Made by a program: the position numbers and the translations under genes
Shown: piece after piece, positions 1 through 6,289 of the stretch
How the letters are laid out: every line of letters starts with the position of its first letter
How positions within the stretch are numbered: the stretch's first letter is position 1
Notes under the pieces: model-generated
Told to the model about the DNA's origin: nothing
Databases searched by the model: none
The model's input: the letters and a program-made list of their open reading frames with translations, nothing else
Assembly: GCA_035531315.1 (NCBI GenBank)
Contig: DATKTD010000153.1
Coordinates: 1-19,679, forward strand
Length of the DNA stretch: 19,679 bases
From: CAIJMU01 sp035531315
Lineage (GTDB): Bacteria > Spirochaetota > Spirochaetia > Treponematales > Rectinemataceae
Direction: 5' to 3'

Positions 1-681
1 TTCGATGGCTATCTGGTTTTGGTAGAGCTCCCGGGCGCTCTGCACCGAGAGCCACTCGCCGAGGGCCATGGAGAGGGCGCCGGCGATGAGACCCGCTCCG
101 CCGGTTATGAGGATCTGTTTCTGGGCGACACCCGCCCCGGCCACCCCCATCACCAGGAGGAAGACCGAAACGAGGCCGTCGTTGGCGCCGAGGATGCCGG
201 CGCGGAGGGCGTTGCCCCCCGTGCGGTGCCGGCCCTCGAAGCGGGCTATGTCGGCGCCCTGGCTTCCCGTGCCGCTCGAGGCCATCCAGCCGAAGACCCT
301 GGCGTGGGAGCGCTCCTCCTTCTCCATCTCCTCGAGCTGCTTATCCGGCGCGCGGCCAGCGGAGCTCGCGTAGGAGTTGGCCGCCTGGGCCTCGATGGCG
401 GCGACAAGGGGGACGACTGCCTGGGCCCCGTTGCGCTTGGCCACCATCCTGATGATCCGGCTGCGCAGTCCGGGCTTGAAGGCCTTGTCGGCCACCTTGG
501 CCTCTTTCAGCCTTGCCTCGAATATGGCGGCATGTCTTCGCTCGGTGTCGGCGAGGCGGCGGTAGATGCCGGAGAGATCGGCGTTGGCCTCGGCGTCGGC
601 CATAGAATCGTAGAGCCAGACGGCCTCGCGCTCGGCCTGGAGGCCGGCCTTCCATTCCTTGATTTCCTGGGTGTTTGCCAT
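1..681 (-). CDS. Ferritin-like/VIT1 (MbfA-type) membrane protein, C-terminus cut by window edge
   Basis: The first 227 residues are visible and the frame is open at the left edge. Residues about 10-135 form a ferritin-like diiron domain, with acidic residues at E17/E19 and E97 and two ExxH motifs, E47-H50 and E123-H126. A VIT1/CCC1 membrane domain follows from about residue 155, with the motif GANDGLVS at 165-172, a first membrane segment, and ALSMALGEWLSVQS at 202-215. This order matches membrane-bound ferritin A proteins, which are known to export iron or manganese; here the substrate is inferred. The start is ATG at 681. No strong ribosome-binding site precedes it, and it lies 48 nt after the DsrE-like stop, so cotranscription is likely. 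The missing part should hold the remaining membrane helices. Confidence 0.85.
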   Translation of the reverse strand, partial: MANTQEIKEWKAGLQAEREAVWLYDSMADAEANADLSGIYRRLADTERRHAAIFEARLKEAKVADKAFKPGLRSRIIRMVAKRNGAQAVVPLVAAIEAQAANSYASSAGRAPDKQLEEMEKEERSHARVFGWMASSGTGSQGADIARFEGRHRTGGNALRAGILGANDGLVSVFLLVMGVAGAGVAQKQILITGGAGLIAGALSMALGEWLSVQSARELYQNQIAIE

Positions 682-729
682 GGCTCAAAACTAGACAGAC
701 GCCGGCCCGCCGTCAAGGAGAACGGAGCT

Positions 730-1092
730 TCAGAATACGTAGCTCATCGTGGCGCCGTCTGCGTCCATGAGGAAGGGGGGAACCTTCTGGATGACGATGC
801 GGTCGTCGCGGAGGTCTCCGGGAGAAATACCCTTGTTCTCCAGGGCAATCTCGCAGAGCACGACCTTTCCGCCGAGGTCCAGGATGTCGCCGAAGAGCTG
901 CAAGGGATTGGGCATGCCCTTGGGGATTCCTATCTTCTCTATTTCTCCCTTGAGGGTCCACTTCGCCCCGCCGGGAATGAAGATCACGTGAACCTCGTAA
1001 TCGAGGGCGAGGCCCGACGAAGCGAAGATGAGCGTCGGCATGATGTTCTTGACCTCTTCGCCGTTGCAGACTACCACCATTTTTTGCGCCAT
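730..1092 (-). CDS. DsrE/DsrF-like family protein
   Basis: This 120-residue soluble protein starts with MAQKMVVVCNGEEVKN and has the DsrE-type layout: an early strand with C9, a central IFIPGGAKW segment, and a late VVLCEIALENKGIS motif carrying C80 where sulfur-relay members hold their active cysteine. DsrE-family proteins carry persulfide sulfur or act in related small-molecule chemistry; the exact role here is unknown. The start at 1092 is chosen because GGAGGAGG lies just upstream; earlier in-frame codons have no such site. A promoter (TTGACT, 16 nt, TATGCT) lies at 1180-1207. The protein sits upstream of the VIT1-like gene on the same strand, suggesting a shared role in metal or redox stress. 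Confidence 0.8.
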   Translation of the reverse strand: MAQKMVVVCNGEEVKNIMPTLIFASSGLALDYEVHVIFIPGGAKWTLKGEIEKIGIPKGMPNPLQLFGDILDLGGKVVLCEIALENKGISPGDLRDDRIVIQKVPPFLMDADGATMSYVF

Positions 1093-1179
1093 GAGATTCC
1101 TCCTCCGGGTAAACGGGATGCTGATGTTCCGCCGCGTTGGTCGCTTCGCTTGTGGCGTCGCGGTTCGGCGGCAGGTGTC

Positions 1180-1207
1180 AGCATACACCCGCACGGGGAG
1201 GAGTCAA
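1180..1207 (-). promoter_or_regulatory. Sigma70-type promoter of the DsrE-like gene
   Basis: Reading the minus strand, TTGACT (1207-1202) and TATGCT (1185-1180) are separated by 16 nt. Five of six -35 bases match consensus, and the -10 is a fair match. The leader to the ATG at 1092 would be about 80 nt. Confidence 0.5.
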
Positions 1208-1229
1208 CTTCGCTTTGGATATAAAATAC

Positions 1230-1256
1230 TAACTAAAATTGTTATAGTTACTATAA
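1230..1256 (-). promoter_or_regulatory. AT-rich palindromic operator candidate upstream of the DsrE-like gene
   Basis: TTATAGT-T-ACTATAA (1242-1256) is a perfect inverted repeat with 7-nt arms and a one-base centre. It overlaps a second inverted repeat, TAACTA (1230-1235) with TAGTTA (1245-1250). The block lies in an AT-rich island (about 1221-1260) within GC-rich DNA, upstream of the -35 box of the DsrE-like gene. Its position suits an activator site or a repressor site acting from upstream. The binding protein is unknown. Confidence 0.45.
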
Positions 1257-1267
1257 TTCTGAAATGG

Positions 1268-1298
1268 CGGAAGGGTCGTCGCGCGATCGCCCCTTCCG
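1268..1298 (-). terminator. Hairpin after the desulfhydrase gene, probable weak terminator
   Basis: CGGAAGGG (1268-1275) pairs perfectly with CCCTTCCG (1291-1298) around a 15-nt loop that itself contains the palindrome GCGATCGC. It lies about 40 nt past the stop codon at 1340. On the minus strand only a weak T-tract (CATTTC) follows, so termination may be partial. Confidence 0.4.
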
Positions 1299-1339
1299 GC
1301 CTCCCTCGCCGCCGGCCCTGGGCGCGCGCGCCGAAGGAC

Positions 1340-2332
1340 TCAGGGGAGGAGGGCTTCCGCGTAGGGGAAGAGAGCGGGGCCGCCGCCCGTGTGCCAGAAG
1401 AGGACGCTCTCCTTCTCGCCGAACTCGCCCGAACGGATCATGGCCAGGAGGCCGGCGAAGGCCCGTCCGGAATACACGGGATCGAGGAGGAGTCCCTCCG
1501 TCCGCGCGACGAGGCCTATGGCTTCGCGTTCGGCCACGCCGACGACGCCGTAGCCGCCGCCGAGGAAGTCCTCGCGGAGCTCGGGTTCCAGGGCCATGTC
1601 CCGACCCAGGAGGGCGGCGGTCTCCGCCGCTGTCGTCCTCACCCTGTCGCGAAGACTGGGGCCCTCGCCCTCGAACTTGTCGATGGCCACGGCGACGAGT
1701 CGGGCACCGATACCGAAGAGACGGAAGCCTACCTCGAGGCCCGCCTGGGTGCCGCCCGAGCTCGAGGCGAAGACGACGGCCGAGGGGGACTGGCCCTGTT
1801 CGCGCAACTGGAAGGCGAGCTCGCGTGCGGCCTCGACATAGCCGAGGGCACCCCTCGCGTTCGAACCACCGTAGGGGATGATGTAGGGGCGCCGGCCCGC
1901 CGCGCGGAGGCTCTCCGCGATGCGGGGTATGTCCTCGCCCTTGCGCCGTGCTCCGCCCCAGTGGATCTTGGCCCCGAGGAGTCCGTCGAGGAGGAGGTTG
2001 CCCCCGGGGATGGCCGGCGCCTCGCCGCCGAGGGCGAGGTGGCATTCCAGGCCCGCAGCCGCCGCGGCAGCGGCCGTCTGGCGGCAATGGTTCGACTGGG
2101 CAGCGCCGCCGGTGATGAGGCTATCGCAGCCCTCGGCGAGGGCGGCGCCCACGAGGAACTCGAGCTTTCGCGTTTTGTTGCCGCCGAAGGCGAGGCCGGT
2201 CTGGTCGTCGCGCTTGACGAGTATCCTCGGGCCGCCGAGGAGCTTCGAGAGGCGCGGCAGTTCGACGAGGGGGGTGGGGAGGAAGGCGAGGCTTTTCCTG
2301 GGAAGGGAGGCGAGGGCTGTGGCGGGGTCCAT
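1340..2332 (-). CDS. dcyD: D-cysteine desulfhydrase/ACC deaminase-family PLP enzyme
   Basis: This 330-residue fold-type II PLP enzyme has the expected full length. The PLP lysine is K53 in FGGNKTRK, the conserved serine is S80 in GGAAQSNHCRQ, and SSSGGTQAGL forms the phosphate-binding loop. Family members convert D-cysteine to pyruvate, ammonia and sulfide; close relatives deaminate aminocyclopropane carboxylate or cleave L-cysteate, and sequence reading alone does not separate these. Sulfide release would fit the DsrE-like gene downstream, though that gene has its own promoter. The ATG at 2332 follows a TGAGGAG site and lies 9 nt after the lipoprotein stop codon, so it is likely the third gene of the rlmN transcript. 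Confidence 0.85.
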   Translation of the reverse strand: MDPATALASLPRKSLAFLPTPLVELPRLSKLLGGPRILVKRDDQTGLAFGGNKTRKLEFLVGAALAEGCDSLITGGAAQSNHCRQTAAAAAAAGLECHLALGGEAPAIPGGNLLLDGLLGAKIHWGGARRKGEDIPRIAESLRAAGRRPYIIPYGGSNARGALGYVEAARELAFQLREQGQSPSAVVFASSSGGTQAGLEVGFRLFGIGARLVAVAIDKFEGEGPSLRDRVRTTAAETAALLGRDMALEPELREDFLGGGYGVVGVAEREAIGLVARTEGLLLDPVYSGRAFAGLLAMIRSGEFGEKESVLFWHTGGGPALFPYAEALLP

Positions 2333-2341
2333 GGTGGCTCC

Positions 2342-2644
2342 TCAGCGCGTCGTTTTCGGGCCGACGGGTTCCCAGAGGTACCAGCCGACGAGGACGATGG
2401 GCACGACGATGGTCTCGGAGAAGACGACGGAGAGTACGAGGTTCGGCACCGAGAGCTTGTATTCGACCGCCGGATCGATCCTGTCCTTGGCGGCGAATTC
2501 GGCCCAGAGTCCGTAGGGATCGACGGTCTTTTCCGCTCCGCCGATCTCGAGGCTTTTCGGCTTCGCGCAGGCCGAAAGGCCGATGACGCAGGCCATGACG
2601 ATGGCCATGACGATGGCCATGGCGACTGCTGCCCCTCTTTTCAT
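2342..2644 (-). CDS. Small lipoprotein with a C-terminal hydrophobic segment, function unknown
   Basis: I do not recognise this 100-residue protein. It has a signal peptide with a lipobox, LSAC, placing the lipid-modified cysteine at C26. The middle (about 30-66) is polar, and residues about 67-91 form a second hydrophobic stretch that ends in GWYLWEP. Its ATG overlaps the rlmN stop codon (ATGA) and follows GGAGG, so translation is probably coupled. The signal-peptide core contains MAIVMAIVMA, encoded by a 12-nt tandem repeat. A lipoprotein with a second possible membrane segment is unusual; it may instead be held fully in the inner membrane. Confidence 0.75.
   Translation of the reverse strand: MKRGAAVAMAIVMAIVMACVIGLSACAKPKSLEIGGAEKTVDPYGLWAEFAAKDRIDPAVEYKLSVPNLVLSVVFSETIVVPIVLVGWYLWEPVGPKTTR
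2591..2626 (-). repeat. 12-nt tandem repeat inside the lipoprotein signal peptide
   Basis: The plus strand reads ggccatgacgat twice (2591-2602 and 2603-2614), followed by a degenerate third copy (ggccatggcgac). In the minus-strand gene it encodes repeated M-A-I-V units in the hydrophobic core, so copy-number change would lengthen or shorten the signal peptide in frame by four residues. Confidence 0.7.
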
Positions 2645-3738
2645 GCTCTTCCTCCATTGTCTCCCCGGCTGCCGCCGAGCTGGCCGCAGGCGGCCATGAT
2701 GCCGCCTCCCTTGCCCGCCCGGCGTTTCACGATGCAGCCCTCTGCCTCGAGGAGGCCGCGGAAGCGCTCGACCTCTTCTTCGCTCGGGGCGGGGGCTATC
2801 GGATGGCTGCCCGGATTATAAGGTATGAGATTGACGATGCTTCTGCCGACCCGCTGCGAGAATTCGGCGGCCCCCCTCGCGTCATCCGCTCCGTCGTTGA
2901 TGCCCGGGAGGAGGCAATAGTTGAGGGCGAGGACGAAGTTGCGGCGCCGTGGCCAGGCGACGAGGGCCGTCGCGAGGGCCCCGAGGTCGGTCTTTCGATT
3001 GACCGGCATGATGCGGCTCCGCGTCGGATCGTCGCCCGCGTTGAGGCTCAGCGAGAGGTTGAGGCGGGGATGGCCGACGGATCGGAGGGCAGCGAGGCCT
3101 TCGGCGCTGCCCGATGTGCAGACGGTGATGCGCTCCCAGGAAAAGGCCGGGCCCCGTCGATCGGTGAGGACGGCGAGGGCGCCCTTGAGGCCATCGAGAT
3201 TGTCGAGGGGCTCGCCCATGCCCATGAAGACGATGTTGCCCGGATTCCAGCCGAAGAGAGCCTTTGTGGTGACGAGCTGCGAGACGATCTCGGCCGCCGA
3301 CAGGTTGCGCGAGAGGCCCTGTCTTCCGGTCTCGCAGAAGGCGCAGCCCATGCGGCAACCGACCTGGGAGGAGACGCAGAGGGTCGACTTGGGCCGCCCC
3401 TCGGGCAGTCCCGCCCCTGCCGTCCGTGTGGGCATGGGAATGAGGACGCACTCGATCGAGGTCCCGTCGGCGAGGAGGAGGACCGCCTTTTCGGTGTCGC
3501 CGAACTCGCCTTCCTCGAATTCGCGGGGGCCCGCCGAAAGGAGGCCGACGAAGAAATGCTCCTCCCAGGCGCGACGGTTCCGCTCCGAGAGGCCGAGGCC
3601 CTCGAGTTCGAGCCTGCCCGAGGAGAAGGCCCGGGAGTAGACCTCGCCCGCCACCCCCCTCCCGCCCGGAAGGAGCTCTTCCGCGAGCCGGGTAAGTTCG
3701 GCGAAGTCGAGTCCGAGGATATCGTGTCGTCCGTCCAT
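2641..3738 (-). CDS. rlmN: Dual-specificity 23S rRNA/tRNA adenine C2 methyltransferase RlmN
   Basis: This 365-residue radical SAM enzyme methylates C2 of an adenine in 23S rRNA and in some tRNAs. The [4Fe-4S] cysteines are C128, C132 and C135 (CRMGCAFC). The conserved segment TLCVSSQVGC is at 119-128. FMGMGEPLDN (171-180) is the SAM-binding GEP region. C351 in AACGQL matches the C-terminal cysteine that carries the methyl group. The start is ambiguous: ATG at 3738 is 13 nt from GGGAG, whereas an in-frame GTG at 3747 lies 4 nt from it. The gene begins a minus-strand transcript with the lipoprotein and desulfhydrase genes and diverges from the hemerythrin gene. Confidence 0.95.
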   Translation of the reverse strand: MDGRHDILGLDFAELTRLAEELLPGGRGVAGEVYSRAFSSGRLELEGLGLSERNRRAWEEHFFVGLLSAGPREFEEGEFGDTEKAVLLLADGTSIECVLIPMPTRTAGAGLPEGRPKSTLCVSSQVGCRMGCAFCETGRQGLSRNLSAAEIVSQLVTTKALFGWNPGNIVFMGMGEPLDNLDGLKGALAVLTDRRGPAFSWERITVCTSGSAEGLAALRSVGHPRLNLSLSLNAGDDPTRSRIMPVNRKTDLGALATALVAWPRRRNFVLALNYCLLPGINDGADDARGAAEFSQRVGRSIVNLIPYNPGSHPIAPAPSEEEVERFRGLLEAEGCIVKRRAGKGGGIMAACGQLGGSRGDNGGRA

Positions 3739-3754
3739 CGGGGCCACTCTACTC

Positions 3755-3768
3755 CCGATGCGAATCGG
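3755..3768. promoter_or_regulatory. Inverted repeat in the rlmN/hemerythrin divergent region
   Basis: CCGAT-GCGA-ATCGG is a perfect palindrome with 5-nt arms, 17 nt upstream of the rlmN ATG. It may be an operator, but the arms are short and GC-rich chance matches are common. In the same region TATTCT (3823-3828) could be the -10 box of the hemerythrin gene; no good -35 was seen. Confidence 0.25.
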
Positions 3769-3847
3769 CGAACAATGCCGCGCGGACGAGCGTTTTTCAT
3801 ATCGGAAACGGGGGTCATCTGCTATTCTCAGGCAAAACGGAGGTCGC

Positions 3848-4249
3848 ATGTCCGCGATACAGTGGGATCCGCTCTTCGAATGCGGAGACCAGGCGATAGA
3901 CGAACAGCACAGGTCCCTCGTCGACACGATCAACCGTCTGGAGGCCGCCCTCTCCCAGGGCCGGGGGCGGGAGGTGATGGGCTCCGTCCTCGATGAACTC
4001 GAGAATTACGTTCGGGAGCATTTCGGGACGGAGGAGGACTTCTTCGCCGAGGTGGGCTATCCAGGGGCCGCCGAGCACATCGCCAAGCATCGCGCCTTCT
4101 CCAGCACCATCGCCGAGCTTCGACGCGGCTTCGAGGGGGGCGACGAGGCCTCTGTCGTGGATCTCCTGGCAGTCCTCGGCGATTGGTTCGTCCGACATGT
4201 CTCGGACGAGGATATAAAGTACCGACCCTACCTCTCAAAGCGCGGCTGA
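3848..4249 (+). CDS. Bacteriohemerythrin
   Basis: This 133-residue protein consists of a single hemerythrin domain. All expected diiron ligands are present: H21 (DEQH), H58 and E62 (HFGTEE), H77 and H81 (HIAKH), and H117 and D122 (HVSDED). Bacteriohemerythrins bind oxygen reversibly at a non-heme diiron site in the cytoplasm and serve in oxygen sensing, delivery or detoxification. The ATG at 3848 follows ACGGAGG by 5 nt, which rules out the longer open frame starting at 3758. It is the first gene of a plus-strand pair; the exporter gene starts about 2 nt after its stop codon. The protein suggests a microaerophilic or oxygen-exposed anaerobic lifestyle. Confidence 0.95.
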   Translation: MSAIQWDPLFECGDQAIDEQHRSLVDTINRLEAALSQGRGREVMGSVLDELENYVREHFGTEEDFFAEVGYPGAAEHIAKHRAFSSTIAELRRGFEGGDEASVVDLLAVLGDWFVRHVSDEDIKYRPYLSKRG

Positions 4250-4251
4250 GC

Positions 4252-5175
4252 GTGGCCGCCATACTTCTCGCCCTCGTCGCGATCGCGATCTGGAGCAGCC
4301 TGGCCCTCCTGTCGACGGCGACCCTCGGTCTTCCCCCCCTGTTCACGACGGGCGTGGCCCTGGCAATCGGAGGACTCGTCGGCCTGTGGCGTTTCCGCGA
4401 TTGGCGGCTTCCTCTCCGCACCTTCCTGGTCGGTCTCGGGGGCATCTTCGGCTACCATGCCCTTCTCTTCGCCGCCTTCTCCCTCGCCCCCGCTATAGAG
4501 GTCAACATCCTCAACTATCTCTGGCCCCTTCTCATCGTCGTGCTTTCGCCCCTCGTTCTTCCGGGCCTCGGGCTTTCGCCCCGACACGTGGCGGGGGCCT
4601 TGCTCGGCCTCGCGGGAGCCATCCTCGTCGCGACGGGGGGGGAGGGGGGATCGGGCGGCGGCAGCATACTCGGCCTCGGTTTGGCGGCCGCCGCGGCCCT
4701 CGTATGGGCCCTCTATTCGCTGTTGACGAAACGCCTGCCAAGCTTTCCAACGGGGGCGGTCGGGGGCTTCTGCCTGGCCTCGGGCCTTCTGTCGCTCGGT
4801 CTTTTCGCCTTGACCGGCGCTGTCCATGCGAGCGGCCACTCCGTGGTCGGTCTCGCCGGCGCCCCAGCCTTCCAGCTTCCACGGCCCACGACGGCCCAGT
4901 GGCTGGCCCTGGCGGCCCTCGGCATCGGCCCCATGGGCGCCGCCTTCTACGCCTGGGACGCGTCGCTCAAACGCGGCGACCCCCGCGTCATCGGATCACT
5001 CGCCTATCTCACGCCCCTTCTGTCGACCTTCAACCTCGCGGTCTTCGGCGGCAGGCGCTTTACGGCGCTTACGGCCGCCGCCCTCATCCTCATCATCGGC
5101 GGTGCCGTCCTCGGCTCCTCCGGCAGCTTCGGGAACAAGAAAAAAGCCGCGCCCGGTCCCTCGCCCCGCGGCTGA
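4252..5175 (+). CDS. EamA/DMT-superfamily transporter
   Basis: This inner-membrane protein of about 307 residues has about ten hydrophobic segments in two repeated EamA halves, as usual for drug/metabolite exporters. The second half ends with SLAYLTPLLSTFNLAVFGG, a typical last-pair motif. The substrate cannot be read from sequence. The start is uncertain. GTG at 4252 begins just before the first membrane helix and 2 nt after the hemerythrin stop codon, implying coupling. A TTG at 4183 in the same frame would overlap the hemerythrin gene by 67 nt. The last codons (GNKKKAAPGPSPRG) also form the opposite-strand terminator hairpin at 5140-5172, which probably explains the odd tail. Confidence 0.85.
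   Translation: MAAILLALVAIAIWSSLALLSTATLGLPPLFTTGVALAIGGLVGLWRFRDWRLPLRTFLVGLGGIFGYHALLFAAFSLAPAIEVNILNYLWPLLIVVLSPLVLPGLGLSPRHVAGALLGLAGAILVATGGEGGSGGGSILGLGLAAAAALVWALYSLLTKRLPSFPTGAVGGFCLASGLLSLGLFALTGAVHASGHSVVGLAGAPAFQLPRPTTAQWLALAALGIGPMGAAFYAWDASLKRGDPRVIGSLAYLTPLLSTFNLAVFGGRRFTALTAAALILIIGGAVLGSSGSFGNKKKAAPGPSPRG
5140..5172 (-). terminator. Rho-independent terminator of the acid phosphatase gene, inside the convergent exporter gene
   Basis: On the minus strand GCCGCG (5172-5167) pairs with CGCGGC (5151-5146) around a 15-nt loop, followed at once by TTTTTT (5145-5140). The phosphatase stop codon is 115 nt upstream on that strand. The structure lies wholly within the last codons of the plus-strand exporter gene. 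Confidence 0.7.
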
Positions 5176-5234
5176 GAGCCAGGGCCGGCATGGCCACCGA
5201 TTGGGCGGGAATGCCATGGGAAGGCGCGGCTTGA

Positions 5235-5274
5235 GGGCGGGAAGGACCCGCCCCACGGCGGCCAATGGCCGCCG
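5235..5274. repeat. Two adjacent perfect GC hairpins between convergent genes
   Basis: GGGCGGG-AAGGA-CCCGCCC (5235-5253) and CGGCGGCC-AAT-GGCCGCCG (5256-5274) are consecutive perfect inverted repeats with 7- and 8-bp stems. They lie just past the phosphatase stop codon (5287) and before the T-tailed terminator. No T-run follows either, so they may stabilise the mRNA 3' end or slow the polymerase. Confidence 0.6.
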
Positions 5275-5286
5275 CGATTGCCCTGC

Positions 5287-6126
5287 TTACTGCTGCGGAA
5301 TCCAGGTGTAGAAATTGGCCTTGCGCGCCTCGCTCTTGGCCTTGGGAGTGAGACCCCAATAGCCCTTGGCCATGGCGGGCTCCCAGTCGCCGTAGACGGG
5401 GTTCGGGAGGACGATGAAGGCGATGCCCATCTTGTCCTTGTTCTGGTCGACGAGGGCGTTCCTGTCGGCGAGGCTCTTGCCGTAGCCGCCGATGGGGAGG
5501 TCGCTCTCGTTGTCGCCCATGTAGAGGGCCACGTTGTAGTTCTGGGCAACCTGGTCGAAGCGGGGCTGCTTGTTCCCCGAGCCGACCATGACGTGCTCCG
5601 CGTCGGCGAAGGGGAAGCCGAGGGCGGCGAGGTTCTTGAGGGTGCCGGGCAGGCCCGCCTGGTCCCGGTTGGTCACGTAGTAGATGGCGACACCCTTCTT
5701 CGCGGCGTAGTTGAGGAAGTCGACGGCGCCGGGGATGGCCCTGGACTGGGCCGCGAGTTCCCATTCGGTCCAGGTCTTGCCCGAATAGGCGGCGTCCCGT
5801 CCCACGAGGCCGGCGTCGTAGGCGCTGTTGTCGATGAGGGTCTCGTCGAGATCGGCGATCAACGCCAGGGGCTTGTCCCCGGCCTTGACCGTCGCGAGGG
5901 CCTTGTCGACATCCATGGCCGCGAGATTGAAGGCCTGATAGCAGAGCTCGCGGTATTCGGCCGAGGTCTGGACCCAGGCGAGGGCCATGACCATCTGCTC
6001 GTTGAGAGCCTTGACGGTGTAGACGGCCTGCGGCGTGTCTTCCGCGAAGGCCGCGGAGACGGGCAGGAGCGCGAAAAGCGCGAGGAAGATCGTCAGGGTC
6101 GAAATGGATCGACGTACTCTTGTCAT
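5287..6126 (-). CDS. Secreted class C (HAD IIIB) acid phosphatase/5'-nucleotidase
   Basis: This 279-residue protein starts with a clear signal peptide; the likely cleavage is after SAAFA (residue 28). There is no lipobox, unlike the lipoprotein e(P4) relatives, so it is probably periplasmic and soluble. HAD motif I is ADLDETLIDNS, with nucleophile D92 and acid/base D94. Motif II is VTNRD (T152), a motif III lysine is likely K186 in SGNKQPRF, and motif IV is MGDNESD with D205 and D209. Relatives dephosphorylate nucleoside monophosphates outside the cytoplasm, allowing nucleoside or phosphate uptake. The ATG at 6126 follows GGGAGG. The gene is monocistronic, with a promoter at 6159-6187 and a terminator at 5140-5172. 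Confidence 0.93.
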   Translation of the reverse strand: MTRVRRSISTLTIFLALFALLPVSAAFAEDTPQAVYTVKALNEQMVMALAWVQTSAEYRELCYQAFNLAAMDVDKALATVKAGDKPLALIADLDETLIDNSAYDAGLVGRDAAYSGKTWTEWELAAQSRAIPGAVDFLNYAAKKGVAIYYVTNRDQAGLPGTLKNLAALGFPFADAEHVMVGSGNKQPRFDQVAQNYNVALYMGDNESDLPIGGYGKSLADRNALVDQNKDKMGIAFIVLPNPVYGDWEPAMAKGYWGLTPKAKSEARKANFYTWIPQQ

Positions 6127-6158
6127 GAAAAGCCTCCCTTTCGGAAATCGTGGAGGAC

Positions 6159-6187
6159 AGATTACGCCCGCGATAGGCCGCTGTCAA
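6159..6187 (-). promoter_or_regulatory. Sigma70 promoter of the acid phosphatase gene
   Basis: On the minus strand TTGACA (6187-6182) and TAATCT (6164-6159) are separated by exactly 17 nt. The -35 matches consensus fully. Transcription should start near 6152, giving a leader of about 26 nt that contains the GGGAGG site. Confidence 0.8.
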
Positions 6188-6235
6188 AGCGGAAACGTCG
6201 AGTGACAAAAATATAACATAATACTGACGAATAAT

Positions 6236-6265
6236 GTATCGTTCGATAGGATTAAAGGACGATAC
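6236..6265. promoter_or_regulatory. Repeated TATCG/CGATA inverted elements upstream of the phosphatase promoter
   Basis: TATCG-TT-CGATA (6237-6248) is a perfect palindrome, and GTATCGT (6236-6242) also pairs with ACGATAC (6259-6265). The same half-site therefore occurs three times within 30 nt. The block lies about 50 nt upstream of the -35 box in an AT-rich stretch (about 6205-6260), a position that suits an activator such as a response regulator. No binding protein can be named. Confidence 0.4.
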
Positions 6266-6266
6266 C

Positions 6267-6287
6267 TTCGAGGCGCCTCGCCTCGAA
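6267..6287 (-). terminator. Strong hairpin downstream of the sigma-factor unit
   Basis: TTCGAGGCG-CCT-CGCCTCGAA is a perfect 9-bp stem with a three-base loop. It lies beyond the broken metallo-beta-lactamase fragment and could end transcription of the sigma-factor unit. No immediate T-run follows on the minus strand (GGTATCG, then CCTTTAATCC), so the terminator role is inferred. Confidence 0.4.
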
Positions 6288-6289
6288 TG

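Noticed and set aside
19..1224. Long plus-strand open frame over the left end
   Set aside because: It is antisense to the VIT1-like and DsrE-like genes. Its composition is typical of a mirror frame in GC-rich DNA, and it shows no motif or ribosome-binding site.
1028..2821. 597-codon plus-strand open frame
   Set aside because: It runs opposite to the desulfhydrase, lipoprotein and rlmN genes, whose family motifs are clear. The translation is acidic low-complexity sequence with no recognisable domain.
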